Shown here: positions 1-6,991 of the stretch, piece by piece | Position numbering within the stretch: the first letter of the stretch is position 1 | How the letters are laid out: every line of letters begins with the position of its first letter | Source of the DNA: Edaphosphingomonas laterariae | GTDB taxonomy: Bacteria > Pseudomonadota > Alphaproteobacteria > Sphingomonadales > Sphingomonadaceae | Direction: 5' to 3' | Length of the DNA: 54,710 nt | NCBI RefSeq assembly: GCF_900188165.1 | Contig: NZ_FZOS01000025.1 | Coordinates: 1-54,710, forward strand | Program-made: the position numbers and the translations under genes | The notes under the pieces: model-generated | What the model saw: only the letters and a program-made list of their open reading frames with translations | Told to the model about the DNA's origin: nothing | Databases searched by the model: none

Positions 1-95
1 CTTCGGGCTACGCCCTCACGCCACTCCCCCCGGCATGTAACACCGTGGCCTGGTTTTACGCCGCCGAATGGCCGACTTTTGCTCCGCCGTTGACA
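1..95. mobile_element. Left contig end: terminal part of an IS21-like insertion sequence
   Basis: These 95 bases are the exact reverse complement of the last 95 bases of the window. The element tip is at position 95 (reading outward, TGTCAAC...), so the element body extends leftwards beyond the window. Two imperfect 21-bp direct repeats lie at 46-66 and 69-89, spaced 23 bp apart, each beginning CGGCGG on the opposite strand and ending GGCCA. Tips of the form 5'-TG...CA-3' with repeated binding-site-like units are typical of IS21-family ends. No transposase gene is inside the window, so the family is inferred, not proven. Host DNA starts at 96. Confidence 0.65.
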
Positions 96-117
96 CACCA
101 CAACCTCGCCGATCACG

Positions 118-483
118 ATGGATCCGGTGTCTGGCTCGCCATGGTGGGTCGAGTATTGGGATGACGACACCACAACGACGCACCGCTCAGCCGGCACGTT
201 GCGCACCTGTCAGCGGGGGATGGAGCTTCTCCGAAGGTCGCCGGAACTGGCAGAGCTGAACCGGGCGAGCATATTGGGCAATGCCGCCACAGGTATCCGT
301 GAGTATATGTATTTCGATGGGCATTATCCATATCGCACCAAGCCAGCCACCAATGCGGCGATAGGCAGGCTGTCTGGCTGGGGCGCACAATATAGCGAGC
401 GCGACACTCAGGATGATGGCATGGCCGGCACGAACTGGACCTTCAAGATGCTGGAAGAAGTCCGCGCCGCGCTTGCCGCCTGA
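118..483 (+). CDS. Hypothetical protein, probably the C-terminal remnant of an IS-interrupted gene
   Basis: I do not recognise this protein. The frame is open from base 94, immediately at the insertion-sequence tip, to the stop at 481-483. The ATG at 118 may therefore be an internal Met of a gene whose 5' part was removed by the insertion. The 121 residues from that Met are rich in Trp and Tyr, with a short acidic patch (YWDDD) near the start and a helical, Leu/Ala-rich C-terminus (MLEEVRAALAA). No signal peptide or membrane segment is seen. Its 3' end overlaps the convergent PEP-CTERM-type gene by 41 bp. No ribosome-binding site is obvious before the ATG, which fits truncation. Confidence 0.45.
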   Translation: MDPVSGSPWWVEYWDDDTTTTHRSAGTLRTCQRGMELLRRSPELAELNRASILGNAATGIREYMYFDGHYPYRTKPATNAAIGRLSGWGAQYSERDTQDDGMAGTNWTFKMLEEVRAALAA

Positions 484-1084
484 TCGATCCGCCGACGAAG
501 CCGAATCCGGCGAGCATCATGGCCCATGTTGCCGGCTCCGGAACAACGCCTTCCGCCTCGCCCTCGATCGATATCTTGAACGCCGATGGATTGCGGTAAG
601 AGGCGGATTTGCCAGCGCCTAGCTCGTTGCTCAAATGCACAAACACGAATTGTGATGGATCAAGGGTAAAGTCTGCCAATGGCAATGCCCGTTCGTCGGC
701 GAGAAAGCCAAACGCAAAGAACCAGTGGGGGTAGGTGGATCCGGAATTGAAGCCTACCCAATTAAGGTCGCGGTCTGTTCCAGTCTGTGTGTCATCTGTG
801 ATCCGATACCAGCCCTGCGCTCCGGAGCTTTTGGTCGCGAAAGCATCGTTGATTTTAAGGTCAAAGCTCGATGCCAGCATATCCAGTTCAGGAGCGTCGA
901 TCTTGTATTTGTCAAAGGTGAACGACGCCTCGAAAGTAAGCGGAACGGGTGTGAAGTCTTCAGTCGCAACGCCGGCCAAAACGACCTCATTAAAGGTCCC
1001 CGTGATGGTCACGATATACGCCGCCTGCGCGCTCCCTGCCCACATCGCGCACGCACCCGCCAACGCCACCAACGCCTTCCGCAT
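443..1084 (-). CDS. PEP-CTERM-type sorted exported protein
   Basis: A 213-residue exported protein of unknown function. It begins with a signal peptide (MRKALVALAGACAMWAGSAQA, cut after AQA) and ends with the sphingomonad form of the PEP-CTERM sorting tag: VPEPATWAMM, a glycine-rich hydrophobic helix (LAGFGFVGG) and an arginine cluster (RRQARR). In the family this tag is recognised by an exosortase, which removes it at the inner membrane, and such proteins are often linked to EPS or floc formation. No exosortase gene is in the window. The start at 1084 is preferred over an upstream ATG at 1099 because GGGGAGAAAG lies just before it. The middle part is a beta-rich region without a motif I can name. 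Confidence 0.85.
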   Translation of the reverse strand: MRKALVALAGACAMWAGSAQAAYIVTITGTFNEVVLAGVATEDFTPVPLTFEASFTFDKYKIDAPELDMLASSFDLKINDAFATKSSGAQGWYRITDDTQTGTDRDLNWVGFNSGSTYPHWFFAFGFLADERALPLADFTLDPSQFVFVHLSNELGAGKSASYRNPSAFKISIEGEAEGVVPEPATWAMMLAGFGFVGGSIRRQARRGLLPAS

Positions 1085-1176
1085 GATCTTTCTCCCCATT
1101 CTGCGGGGGTTGGATCATGCGGGGGCGATTCTCTCCAATAGCGCGAATCGGTGCGTGCCAGCGCGGGACGGTCAAG

Positions 1177-1344
1177 CTACCACTGGCGTCCGTCATACTC
1201 GCACGCGGCGCACTTGCCACAAGCGCCGTCGTCGCAGTCGGGCGGGTAGGGCGGGGGAGGCGTGCCCGGTTCGCTGAACTTGAACCACAGGCCGAGCGCG
1301 ATGGCGAGCAGGGCGGCGTAGAGGGTGAAGGTGGTGGGGGTCAT
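1177..1344 (-). CDS. Small membrane-anchored Cys-rich protein (55 aa)
   Basis: A 55-codon reading frame in the otherwise empty gap before ctrA. It has one N-terminal hydrophobic helix (about residues 6-23, LYAALLAIALGLWFKF), then a Pro-rich hinge (about 26-35), then a short tail with four cysteines in the pattern C-x4-C-x2-C-x2-C (DCDDGACGKCAAC). The order of helix, Pro hinge and Cys knuckle argues against a random frame. The tail could bind a metal or form disulfides, which I infer and cannot prove. The ribosome-binding site is weak. The start sits about 205 bp from, and divergent to, ctrA. Confidence 0.45.
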   Translation of the reverse strand: MTPTTFTLYAALLAIALGLWFKFSEPGTPPPPYPPDCDDGACGKCAACEYDGRQW

Positions 1345-1375
1345 GCGGACACCGCGCGGTTTTCCGTGCGCCGGC

Positions 1376-1492
1376 TAACCTTTTGATGCAAAAGGGCGCG
1401 GTTTTTCGGAACATGCGGTGAACGGACACCGTTTTCAGCCGAAAACAGTTTACCGACCTTTAACCTTTTGCGTTCATCTAGCTATTGGTTAA
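1376..1492. promoter_or_regulatory. Repeats and CtrA-like half-sites upstream of ctrA
   Basis: The sequence TAACCTTTTG occurs twice as a direct repeat (1376-1385 and 1461-1470). The first copy is also the left arm of a perfect inverted repeat, CCTTTTG-ATG-CAAAAGG (1379-1395). TTAACC at 1460-1465 and its complement GGTTAA at 1487-1492 resemble half-sites of the alphaproteobacterial CtrA motif (TTAACC type). Their spacing does not match the full TTAA-N7-TTAA consensus. The location 60-175 bp upstream of ctrA suggests autoregulation. No GANTC methylation site is seen within the last 150 bp before ctrA. Confidence 0.4.
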
Positions 1493-1549
1493 TCATCTAT
1501 TCCCGCATCCGGATCAGGGGTCCGGAAGTGACGAGGGGGACGGATCGCT

Positions 1550-2251
1550 ATGCGTGTGCTGCTGATCGAGGACGAACCGACGACGGCGAAGAGCATCGAA
1601 CTGATGCTCAATGCCGAGGGCTTCAATGTCTACACCACGGATCTTGGCGAGGAAGGTCTCGATCTCGGCAAGCTCTATGATTATGATTTGATCGCGCTCG
1701 ATCTCAATTTGCCGGATATGCACGGCTATGACGTGCTCAAGAAGCTGCGTGCTTCGCGCGTCCAGACGCCGGTGCTCATCCTGTCCGGCATTTCCGAGAT
1801 GGACTCCAAGGTCCGCGCGCTGGGCTTCGGCGCCGACGATTATGTGACCAAGCCTTTCCATCGCGAAGAACTGGTCGCCCGCATCCATGCGGTCGTCCGT
1901 CGTTCCAAGGGCCACAGCCAGTCGGTGATCCGCACCGGCAAGCTGGCGGTGAACCTGGACGCCAAGACCGTCGAGGTCGATGGTGCCCGCGTCCACCTGA
2001 CGGGCAAGGAATATGCGATGCTGGAGCTGCTTTCGCTCCGCAAGGGCACCACGCTCACCAAGGAAATGTTCCTCAACCACCTTTATGGCGGGATGGACGA
2101 GCCGGAGCTCAAGATCATCGACGTCTTCATCTGCAAGCTTCGCAAGAAGCTCAGCCTGGCGTGCGGTGGCGAGAATTATATCGAGACGGTCTGGGGCCGT
2201 GGCTATGTGCTGCGCGATGCCGATGACGAGGGCATCGCCCAGGTCGCCTGA
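1550..2251 (+). CDS. ctrA: Cell-cycle response regulator CtrA
   Basis: A 233-residue OmpR-type response regulator matching CtrA, a cell-cycle and motility regulator of alphaproteobacteria. The receiver domain (1-115) has the acidic pair (E7, D8), the phospho-acceptor Asp51 in ALDLNLPD, and the Lys of VTKPF. The C-terminal winged helix (about 125-225) is near identical to the family, including [10 protein letters not shown]. Asp51 falls at the same position as in Caulobacter CtrA, and the length is normal. The ATG is preceded by a GA-rich segment (GAGGGGGAC). In sphingomonads CtrA is usually not essential and controls motility and stress genes, so a Caulobacter-like role should not be assumed. 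A strong terminator-like hairpin follows. Confidence 0.97.
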   Translation: MRVLLIEDEPTTAKSIELMLNAEGFNVYTTDLGEEGLDLGKLYDYDLIALDLNLPDMHGYDVLKKLRASRVQTPVLILSGISEMDSKVRALGFGADDYVTKPFHREELVARIHAVVRRSKGHSQSVIRTGKLAVNLDAKTVEVDGARVHLTGKEYAMLELLSLRKGTTLTKEMFLNHLYGGMDEPELKIIDVFICKLRKKLSLACGGENYIETVWGRGYVLRDADDEGIAQVA

Positions 2252-2278
2252 CGAACAGGTCTCCCGCAAGGGTGGCTC

Positions 2279-2320
2279 GAAGGCCGGTGGAGTGGGGGCT
2301 CCGCCGGCCTTCTTGCATCT
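2279..2320 (+). terminator. Hairpin terminator after ctrA
   Basis: GAAGGCCGG (2279-2287) pairs with CCGGCCTTC (2304-2312). The stem continues inward through GGTGGAG/CTCCGCC with one G-U pair around a short G-rich loop. A T-rich stretch (TTCTTGCATCTT) follows. This fits a rho-independent terminator 28 bp after the ctrA stop. Confidence 0.7.
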
Positions 2321-2339
2321 TGGCGTTCCGGCCTTTCCA

Positions 2340-2364
2340 ATTTAGTGAATGATCATAACTAAAT
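2340..2364. promoter_or_regulatory. Inverted repeat ATTTAGT-N11-ACTAAAT before the SnoaL-like gene
   Basis: Perfect 7-bp arms at 2340-2346 and 2358-2364 flank an 11-bp spacer containing TGATCA. The right arm abuts the GGAGAGG ribosome-binding site of the gene at 2378, so a bound repressor would block expression. The bases ACTAAAT also occur in the TetR/deacylase divergent promoter at 53880-53886. A regulator cannot be named. Confidence 0.4.
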
Positions 2365-2377
2365 GGAGAGGTGATTC

Positions 2378-2803
2378 ATGGACATTGAACGGGCCGGCCA
2401 GTTCTGTCGCAGCTATGGCGAAGCGATGGTGAACGGGCGCGCGCAGGCGCTCGCCGATCATTATGGCTTTCCCTATGTCTCCTTCACGGGCGGCCACATC
2501 TCGCGCTTCGACGATCGGGACGAGGCGGATGCGATGGTGCAGGCGCATCTCGACCGCTTCGAACGGAGCGGCATTGGCATCGACATCCGCCTGGCCAATT
2601 ACCGTGTGGAGCCGGTTTCGGGCGGGGCGGCGCTCTGCCACCTCGATTGGGAAATCCACCCGAAGAACGGTGCGGCCGGCTGGAGCTGGTCGAACGTCTA
2701 TGGCCTGCGCCAGACGCCGGATTCGCAGCATTTCGAATTCAATGTTTCGGACAATGAATTTGGCGAGCTGCTGGCCCGATACCCCGATTTCATGAGCGTT
2801 TGA
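2378..2803 (+). CDS. NTF2/SnoaL-like fold protein
   Basis: A 141-residue cytosolic protein with the look of the NTF2/SnoaL superfamily: an N-terminal helix pair (residues 1-26, with RAQALADHYGFPYVSF), a curved sheet in the middle, and the phrase ALCHLDWEIHPKNG leading into a strand ending WSNVYGLRQ. These proteins form a cone-shaped pocket and act as isomerases, cyclases or binding subunits; many have no known substrate. The start is clear: GGAGAGG lies 7 bp before the ATG. The gene stands alone between an inverted repeat and a long hairpin, so context does not suggest a role. The fold is fairly likely; the function is unknown. Confidence 0.75.
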   Translation: MDIERAGQFCRSYGEAMVNGRAQALADHYGFPYVSFTGGHISRFDDRDEADAMVQAHLDRFERSGIGIDIRLANYRVEPVSGGAALCHLDWEIHPKNGAAGWSWSNVYGLRQTPDSQHFEFNVSDNEFGELLARYPDFMSV

Positions 2804-2815
2804 ACGAAGTTGGCT

Positions 2816-2844
2816 TGCGCCGCACAAGACTCTTGTGCGGCGCA
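2816..2844. other. Long perfect hairpin between the SnoaL-like gene and the Anbu operon
   Basis: GCGCCGCACAAG (2817-2828) and CTTGTGCGGCGC (2832-2843) form a perfect 12-bp stem around the loop ACT, with one more T-A pair at the base. There is no T-run after it, so it is not a classical terminator. It lies 13 bp after the upstream stop and 50 bp before the operon's first ATG. It may be a rho-assisted terminator, an RNA-stability element or a protein site. Confidence 0.6.
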
Positions 2845-2893
2845 GCAAAGCGTTGCAGTCTCCTTGTAACAGAAGAGATGCGCGACGGAGCCG

Positions 2894-4342
2894 ATGGGGA
2901 AACGAGCCGCTTTCGACGAGATCAGGGGGCATGACGCGGGCGAGACCGCACGGCCCGAGTTCAATGCGCTGGGCGACTGGATACGCGAGACGCCCGCATC
3001 CGAACTGAACCGGCGACAGCAAGCAGCCGAAGCGGCTTTCCGACAATTGGGCATTACCTTCGCCGTCTATGGCGAGGAGGAGGCGGCCGAACGGATCATC
3101 CCGTTCGATATCGTGCCGCGCATCTTCACAGCGCGGGAATGGGCCGGGCTGTCGGCGGGGCTGGTGCAGCGAGTCGAGGCGCTCAACGCCTTTCTGGACG
3201 ATGTCTATGGTGCGCGCCGGATCATCGCCGATGGCGTCGTGCCGCCAGAACTGATCCTGGGCAATCCGCAATTCCGGCCGATGCTGGCGGGTGCGCGGCC
3301 GGCGCACGGCATTTTCGCGCATATCTGCGGCATCGATCTTGTCCGCACCGGGCCGGATGCCTTTTACGTGCTGGAGGACAATGCCCGCACGCCATCGGGC
3401 GTGTCCTACATGCTCGAAAATCGCGAGGCGATGCTGCGGCTCTGCCCTGAATTGTTCGAGATGTTTCCGGTCGCGGCGGTCGACAATTATCCCGATGCGC
3501 TGCACGATACGCTGCGCTCGGTCGCGCCCAATGGCCGGTCGAGCAATCCCGTCTGCGTGCTGCTGACGCCCGGCCATTTCAACTCGGCCTTCTACGAACA
3601 CAGCTTCCTTGCCGATTCGATGGGGATCGAACTGGTCGAGGCGGCGGACCTTGTGGTCGACGACGATATCGTCTGGATGAAGACGATCGAAGGGCTGGTC
3701 CGCGTCGACGTTATCTACCGCCGCATCGACGACGATTATATCGATCCGCTGGTGTTCCTGGCGGAATCGGTGCTGGGCGTGCCGGGGCTGATCGCGGCTT
3801 ATATGGCCGGCAATGTGACGCTGGTGAACGCGCCGGGCACGGGCATCGCGGATGACAAGGCGATCTACAGCTACATGCCGGAGATCGTGAAATATTATAC
3901 CGGGCGGGAGGCGCGGCTTCCCAATGTGGAGACGTGGCGCTGCCGCGAACCCGATTGCCTGAAATATGTGCTGGAAAATCTGCCCGATCTGGTGGTGAAG
4001 CTGGTCGACGGCTCGGGCGGCTATGGCATGCTGGTCGGCCCCACGGCGACGCGGGCCGAGATCGAGAATTTCCGCGCGGCGCTGGTGGCGGAGCCGCATC
4101 GCTATATCGCGCAGCCGACGCTGGCGCTTTCGACCGTGCCGACGCTGACCGACATGGGCATCGCGCCCCGGCATGTCGATTTCCGCCCATTCGTGCTGTC
4201 GGGCGCGGATGGCGTCACCATCGTTCCGGGCGGGCTGACCCGCGTGGCGCTGCGCGAAGGATCGCTGGTCGTCAATTCGAGCCAGGGCGGCGGCACCAAG
4301 GACAGCCTGATCCTGCTCGACAACCCGGCGGAGGCGCACTGA
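2894..4342 (+). CDS. Circularly permuted type 2 ATP-grasp protein (Anbu operon)
   Basis: A 482-residue member of the circularly permuted ATP-grasp type 2 family (formerly DUF404/DUF407). It is predicted to join a carboxylate to an amine at the cost of ATP, as peptide ligases do. Visible marks are the N-terminal region with GITFAVYGEEE and ERIIPFDIVPRI (about 55-80), the acidic stretch VLEDNARTPSGVSYM (about 160-175), and the glycine-rich nucleotide loop KLVDGSGGYGMLVG (about 375-390). It is the first gene of a four-gene operon and overlaps the alpha-E gene by one base (ATGA). This gene order, ending in the Anbu peptidase, is a known conserved association. The natural substrate is unknown. Confidence 0.93.
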   Translation: MGKRAAFDEIRGHDAGETARPEFNALGDWIRETPASELNRRQQAAEAAFRQLGITFAVYGEEEAAERIIPFDIVPRIFTAREWAGLSAGLVQRVEALNAFLDDVYGARRIIADGVVPPELILGNPQFRPMLAGARPAHGIFAHICGIDLVRTGPDAFYVLEDNARTPSGVSYMLENREAMLRLCPELFEMFPVAAVDNYPDALHDTLRSVAPNGRSSNPVCVLLTPGHFNSAFYEHSFLADSMGIELVEAADLVVDDDIVWMKTIEGLVRVDVIYRRIDDDYIDPLVFLAESVLGVPGLIAAYMAGNVTLVNAPGTGIADDKAIYSYMPEIVKYYTGREARLPNVETWRCREPDCLKYVLENLPDLVVKLVDGSGGYGMLVGPTATRAEIENFRAALVAEPHRYIAQPTLALSTVPTLTDMGIAPRHVDFRPFVLSGADGVTIVPGGLTRVALREGSLVVNSSQGGGTKDSLILLDNPAEAH

Positions 4343-5277
4343 TGCTGAGCCGCACCGCCGCATCGCTCTACTGGCTGGGCCGCTATGTCGAACGGGCCGA
4401 ATTCACCGCCCGATTGATCGAGGCGACGATCCGGCTCGATGCCCTGTCACCCCGGCCGGCGGGCAAGGGCGCGTGGGAAAGCGCGCTCGCCGTGGCGGCC
4501 GCTGATGAAGGTTTCGTCGATACCGGCGAAACGCGGACGCCTCAGAATGTGGCGCGTTACCTCACTCTTGCCGCCGATAATCCCAGTTCCATCCGGTCCT
4601 GCCTCGATCGCGCCCGCAGCAATGCGCGCGCGGTGCGCACGGCCTTGTCGCGGGAAGCGTGGGAAGCGATCAACCGCGCCTGGCTGGGGCTGCGCGATCG
4701 TTCGTCGACCGGCGGCACCCAGGCGACGCTGGCGCTGGTCGATGCGGTCAAGGCCGAGACGCGGGGGTTCGAGGGGGCACAGCACCGCATGCTGCGCAAC
4801 GAGCCGTCCTGGTTCATCGGCCTCGGCGCGGCGATCGAACGGGCGGACAACACGGCGCGGCTGATCGACGTCAAATATCATCTGCTGCTGCCCGAAGGCG
4901 AAACGGTGGGCGGCGTGATCGATCGGGATCAGTGGACGACGATCCTCCACACGGTTTCCGCCGTCACCGCCTATCGCTGGCTCTATCGCGATGGCTTGCG
5001 GCCCGTGCAGGTGGCCGAATTGCTGATCCATCGACGCGAACTGCCGCGATCGCTGGCCGCGTCGACCGACGAGGTGGTCGGCCACCTCAACCTGCTGGGC
5101 AAGCGCACCGGCTTGCAGGGGGAGGCCGACCGGCTGGCGCGCCATCGCCAATCCGCTCTGGGCCGCACGACGATCGGCGCGATCATCACCGGCGGCCTGC
5201 ACGAATATCTCTCCGCCTTCATCAAGGAGAATGCGCGGCTTGACCAGGCGATCGGAAAGCAGTTCCGTTTCGCCTGA
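4342..5277 (+). CDS. Alpha-E domain protein (Anbu operon)
   Basis: A 311-residue all-helical protein of the alpha-E family (formerly DUF403). It opens with the hallmark MLSRTAASLYWLGRYVERAE and carries a second family signature, IERADNTARLIDVKYHLL, near residue 175. The family has no established activity. It nearly always accompanies a circularly permuted ATP-grasp and a transglutaminase-like protein, so it is thought to be a partner in peptide ligation or in binding the product. The ATG overlaps the preceding stop (ATGA), which implies translational coupling and fixes the start. The next ATG follows its stop by a single base. Confidence 0.93.
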   Translation: MLSRTAASLYWLGRYVERAEFTARLIEATIRLDALSPRPAGKGAWESALAVAAADEGFVDTGETRTPQNVARYLTLAADNPSSIRSCLDRARSNARAVRTALSREAWEAINRAWLGLRDRSSTGGTQATLALVDAVKAETRGFEGAQHRMLRNEPSWFIGLGAAIERADNTARLIDVKYHLLLPEGETVGGVIDRDQWTTILHTVSAVTAYRWLYRDGLRPVQVAELLIHRRELPRSLAASTDEVVGHLNLLGKRTGLQGEADRLARHRQSALGRTTIGAIITGGLHEYLSAFIKENARLDQAIGKQFRFA

Positions 5278-5278
5278 C

Positions 5279-6100
5279 ATGCGACTCTTTGTTCATCACC
5301 GCACCGTCTATCGGTTCAGCGAGCCGCAGGATCGGGTGATCCAGATGCTGCGGCTGACGCCGGGCAGCCATGTCGGCCAGAATGTCATCGACTGGCGGAT
5401 CGACGTGGATTGCAACGCGCGGCTGCGGCCCGGCAGGGACGGTTATGGCAACGAAACCGCGATGCTGTATGTCGACGGGCCGTTGTCGTCGGTTAGCCTG
5501 GCGGTGACCGGCGAGGTGCTGACTGAGGATCGCGCCGGCATGGTCGCGGGCGCGGCCGAGCCCTTGCCGCCCGAACTGTTCGCCCGATCGACCCCGTTGA
5601 CCGCGCCGGATGAGGCATTACGCGCGCTGGCCACCGAGGTGGCGGGCGATGGTGGCCCGCCGCTCGATCAGGTGCACCAGCTGATGGCGACGATCCACCG
5701 GCGGATGCGCTTTCTGCCCCAGAAGCGCAGCGAGGTGCGGCCGGCGGGCGCGAGCTTCGCGGACGGGCAGGGCGGCGCGACCGATTTCGCGCAGGTGATG
5801 GTCTGCGCCGCGCGGTTGCTCGGGCTGCCCGCCCGCTATGTTTCAGGGCATATCCTGCGCCCCGGCCACCAGCATGAATGGCACGAGGCCGCCCATGCCT
5901 GGGCGGAGGTGCATGTGCCCGATTATGGCTGGATCGGCTTCGATGCGACCGCCAATCGCTGCCCTGACGATCATTATGTCCGCGTCGCCATCGGCCTCGA
6001 TTATCGCGATGCGGCGCCGGTTTCGGGCACGCGCACCGGCGGTGGCAGCGAGGTGCTGGATGTCGGCGTGCGCGTCGGCATGGATCAGTCGCAGGCTTGA
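5279..6100 (+). CDS. Transglutaminase-like protein lacking the catalytic Cys (Anbu operon)
   Basis: A 273-residue protein of the bacterial transglutaminase-like family. It has the N-terminal beta-sandwich domain (about 1-85, beginning MRLFVHHRTVYRF) and a papain-like core (about 130-225). In active members the core holds a Cys-His-Asp triad, with Cys in a G-x-C-x-D-F-A motif. Here that motif reads GGATDFAQ, so Ala167 replaces the Cys (codon GCG at 5777-5779). His206 (AHAWAEV) and Asp222 (FDATAN) remain. The protein is therefore probably not a peptidase or transglutaminase by the usual mechanism; it may bind peptides instead. The nearby Cys176 is too far along the helix to be an obvious substitute. 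The start lies 1 bp after the alpha-E stop. Confidence 0.9.
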   Translation: MRLFVHHRTVYRFSEPQDRVIQMLRLTPGSHVGQNVIDWRIDVDCNARLRPGRDGYGNETAMLYVDGPLSSVSLAVTGEVLTEDRAGMVAGAAEPLPPELFARSTPLTAPDEALRALATEVAGDGGPPLDQVHQLMATIHRRMRFLPQKRSEVRPAGASFADGQGGATDFAQVMVCAARLLGLPARYVSGHILRPGHQHEWHEAAHAWAEVHVPDYGWIGFDATANRCPDDHYVRVAIGLDYRDAAPVSGTRTGGGSEVLDVGVRVGMDQSQA

Positions 6101-6178
6101 AGGCGCTCCGCTCAAGCCACTTGATTCGCGCCGGCGGGTGATTCAGCTTCAGGCGTCTCTCGGTCCGGGGAAGTGGCC

Positions 6179-6934
6179 ATGACCTATTGCGTGGGCATCC
6201 TGTTGCGCGACGGCCTGATCCTGATGTCGGATACCCGCACCAATGCGGGGATCGACAACATCTCCACCTATCGCAAGATGCATGTTCTGGCCGATGCCGA
6301 CGATCGCCTGATCCTGTGCATGAGCGCCGGCAACCTTTCCGTCACCCAGCATGTTCTGGGGCAGTTGGCCGAAGGACTGCCGCCGCTGCTGGCGGATGAG
6401 CAGCCACGCAAGATCCATCATGTGCCCAGCATGTTCCGCGCGGCCCAGCTGGTTGGCGAAGCGGTGATGGTGGCCGGGCGCGAATTGAAGCCCGCGCTGG
6501 AGGAGGCCGGCGTCTCGTCCGGCATTTCGCTGCTGGTTGGCGGGCGCATCGGCGATGGGCCGCTCAAGCTGTTCCTCGTTTACGATGCGGGCAATTTCAT
6601 CGAATGCGGGGCGGACACGCCGTTCCTGCAAATCGGCGCTACGGCCTATGGCAAGCCGATCCTCGATCGCGCGATGACCTATGATTCGCCGCTGGACGAA
6701 GCGGTGAAGGTGGCGTTGCTGTCGTTCGACGGCACCATCCGGTCGGACCTGTCGGTGGGCCTGCCGTTCGACATGGTGGTGATGCCGGCGGACCCGGCCC
6801 GGCCGGTGATCCGTCGCCGGATCGAAAGCGACGATGCCTATTTCGCCGATCTGTCGCGCCGCTGGTCGATGCTGCTGAATGAAAGCCGCGCGACCATTCC
6901 CGATCCACCTTTCCTGAACGGCGCCGCCACATAG
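6179..6934 (+). CDS. Anbu, proteasome-type peptidase
   Basis: A 251-residue protein matching Anbu, the ancestral beta-subunit-like relative of HslV and the 20S proteasome. In this family Met1 is removed, leaving Thr as the N-terminal nucleophile. Here the ATG at 6179 gives MTYCVGILLRDG, with Thr1, Asp17 (SDTRTNAG) and Lys32 (YRKM) in mature numbering, the expected catalytic set. A GTG two codons upstream (6173) would bury the Thr, so 6179 is preferred; GGGGAAG lies 5 bp before it. Anbu forms ring or lock-washer assemblies in the cytosol; its substrates are unknown. It is the last gene of the ATP-grasp/alpha-E/transglutaminase operon, 78 bp after the previous stop. Confidence 0.93.
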   Translation: MTYCVGILLRDGLILMSDTRTNAGIDNISTYRKMHVLADADDRLILCMSAGNLSVTQHVLGQLAEGLPPLLADEQPRKIHHVPSMFRAAQLVGEAVMVAGRELKPALEEAGVSSGISLLVGGRIGDGPLKLFLVYDAGNFIECGADTPFLQIGATAYGKPILDRAMTYDSPLDEAVKVALLSFDGTIRSDLSVGLPFDMVVMPADPARPVIRRRIESDDAYFADLSRRWSMLLNESRATIPDPPFLNGAAT

Positions 6935-6966
6935 AAAAAGCCCGGCTCCCTTGCGGAAACCGGGCC
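6935..6966 (-). terminator. Rho-independent terminator of gltA
   Basis: On the minus strand, GCCCGG and CCGGGC form a stem around a loop that includes CGCAAGGG, followed by TTTTT (6935-6939 on the plus strand). It lies 26 bp after the gltA stop and directly abuts the stop codon of the convergent Anbu gene. The stem could act on both transcripts, but the T-run serves only gltA. Confidence 0.85.
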
Positions 6967-6991
6967 AATTCTGCCGGGGCTGTCGCCGCGA

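Noticed and set aside
2342-4363. Long minus-strand frame (673 codons) opposite the ATP-grasp gene
   Set aside because: It is antisense to a well-supported protein family member and has the low-complexity Arg/Ala/His composition of a shadow frame in high-GC DNA.
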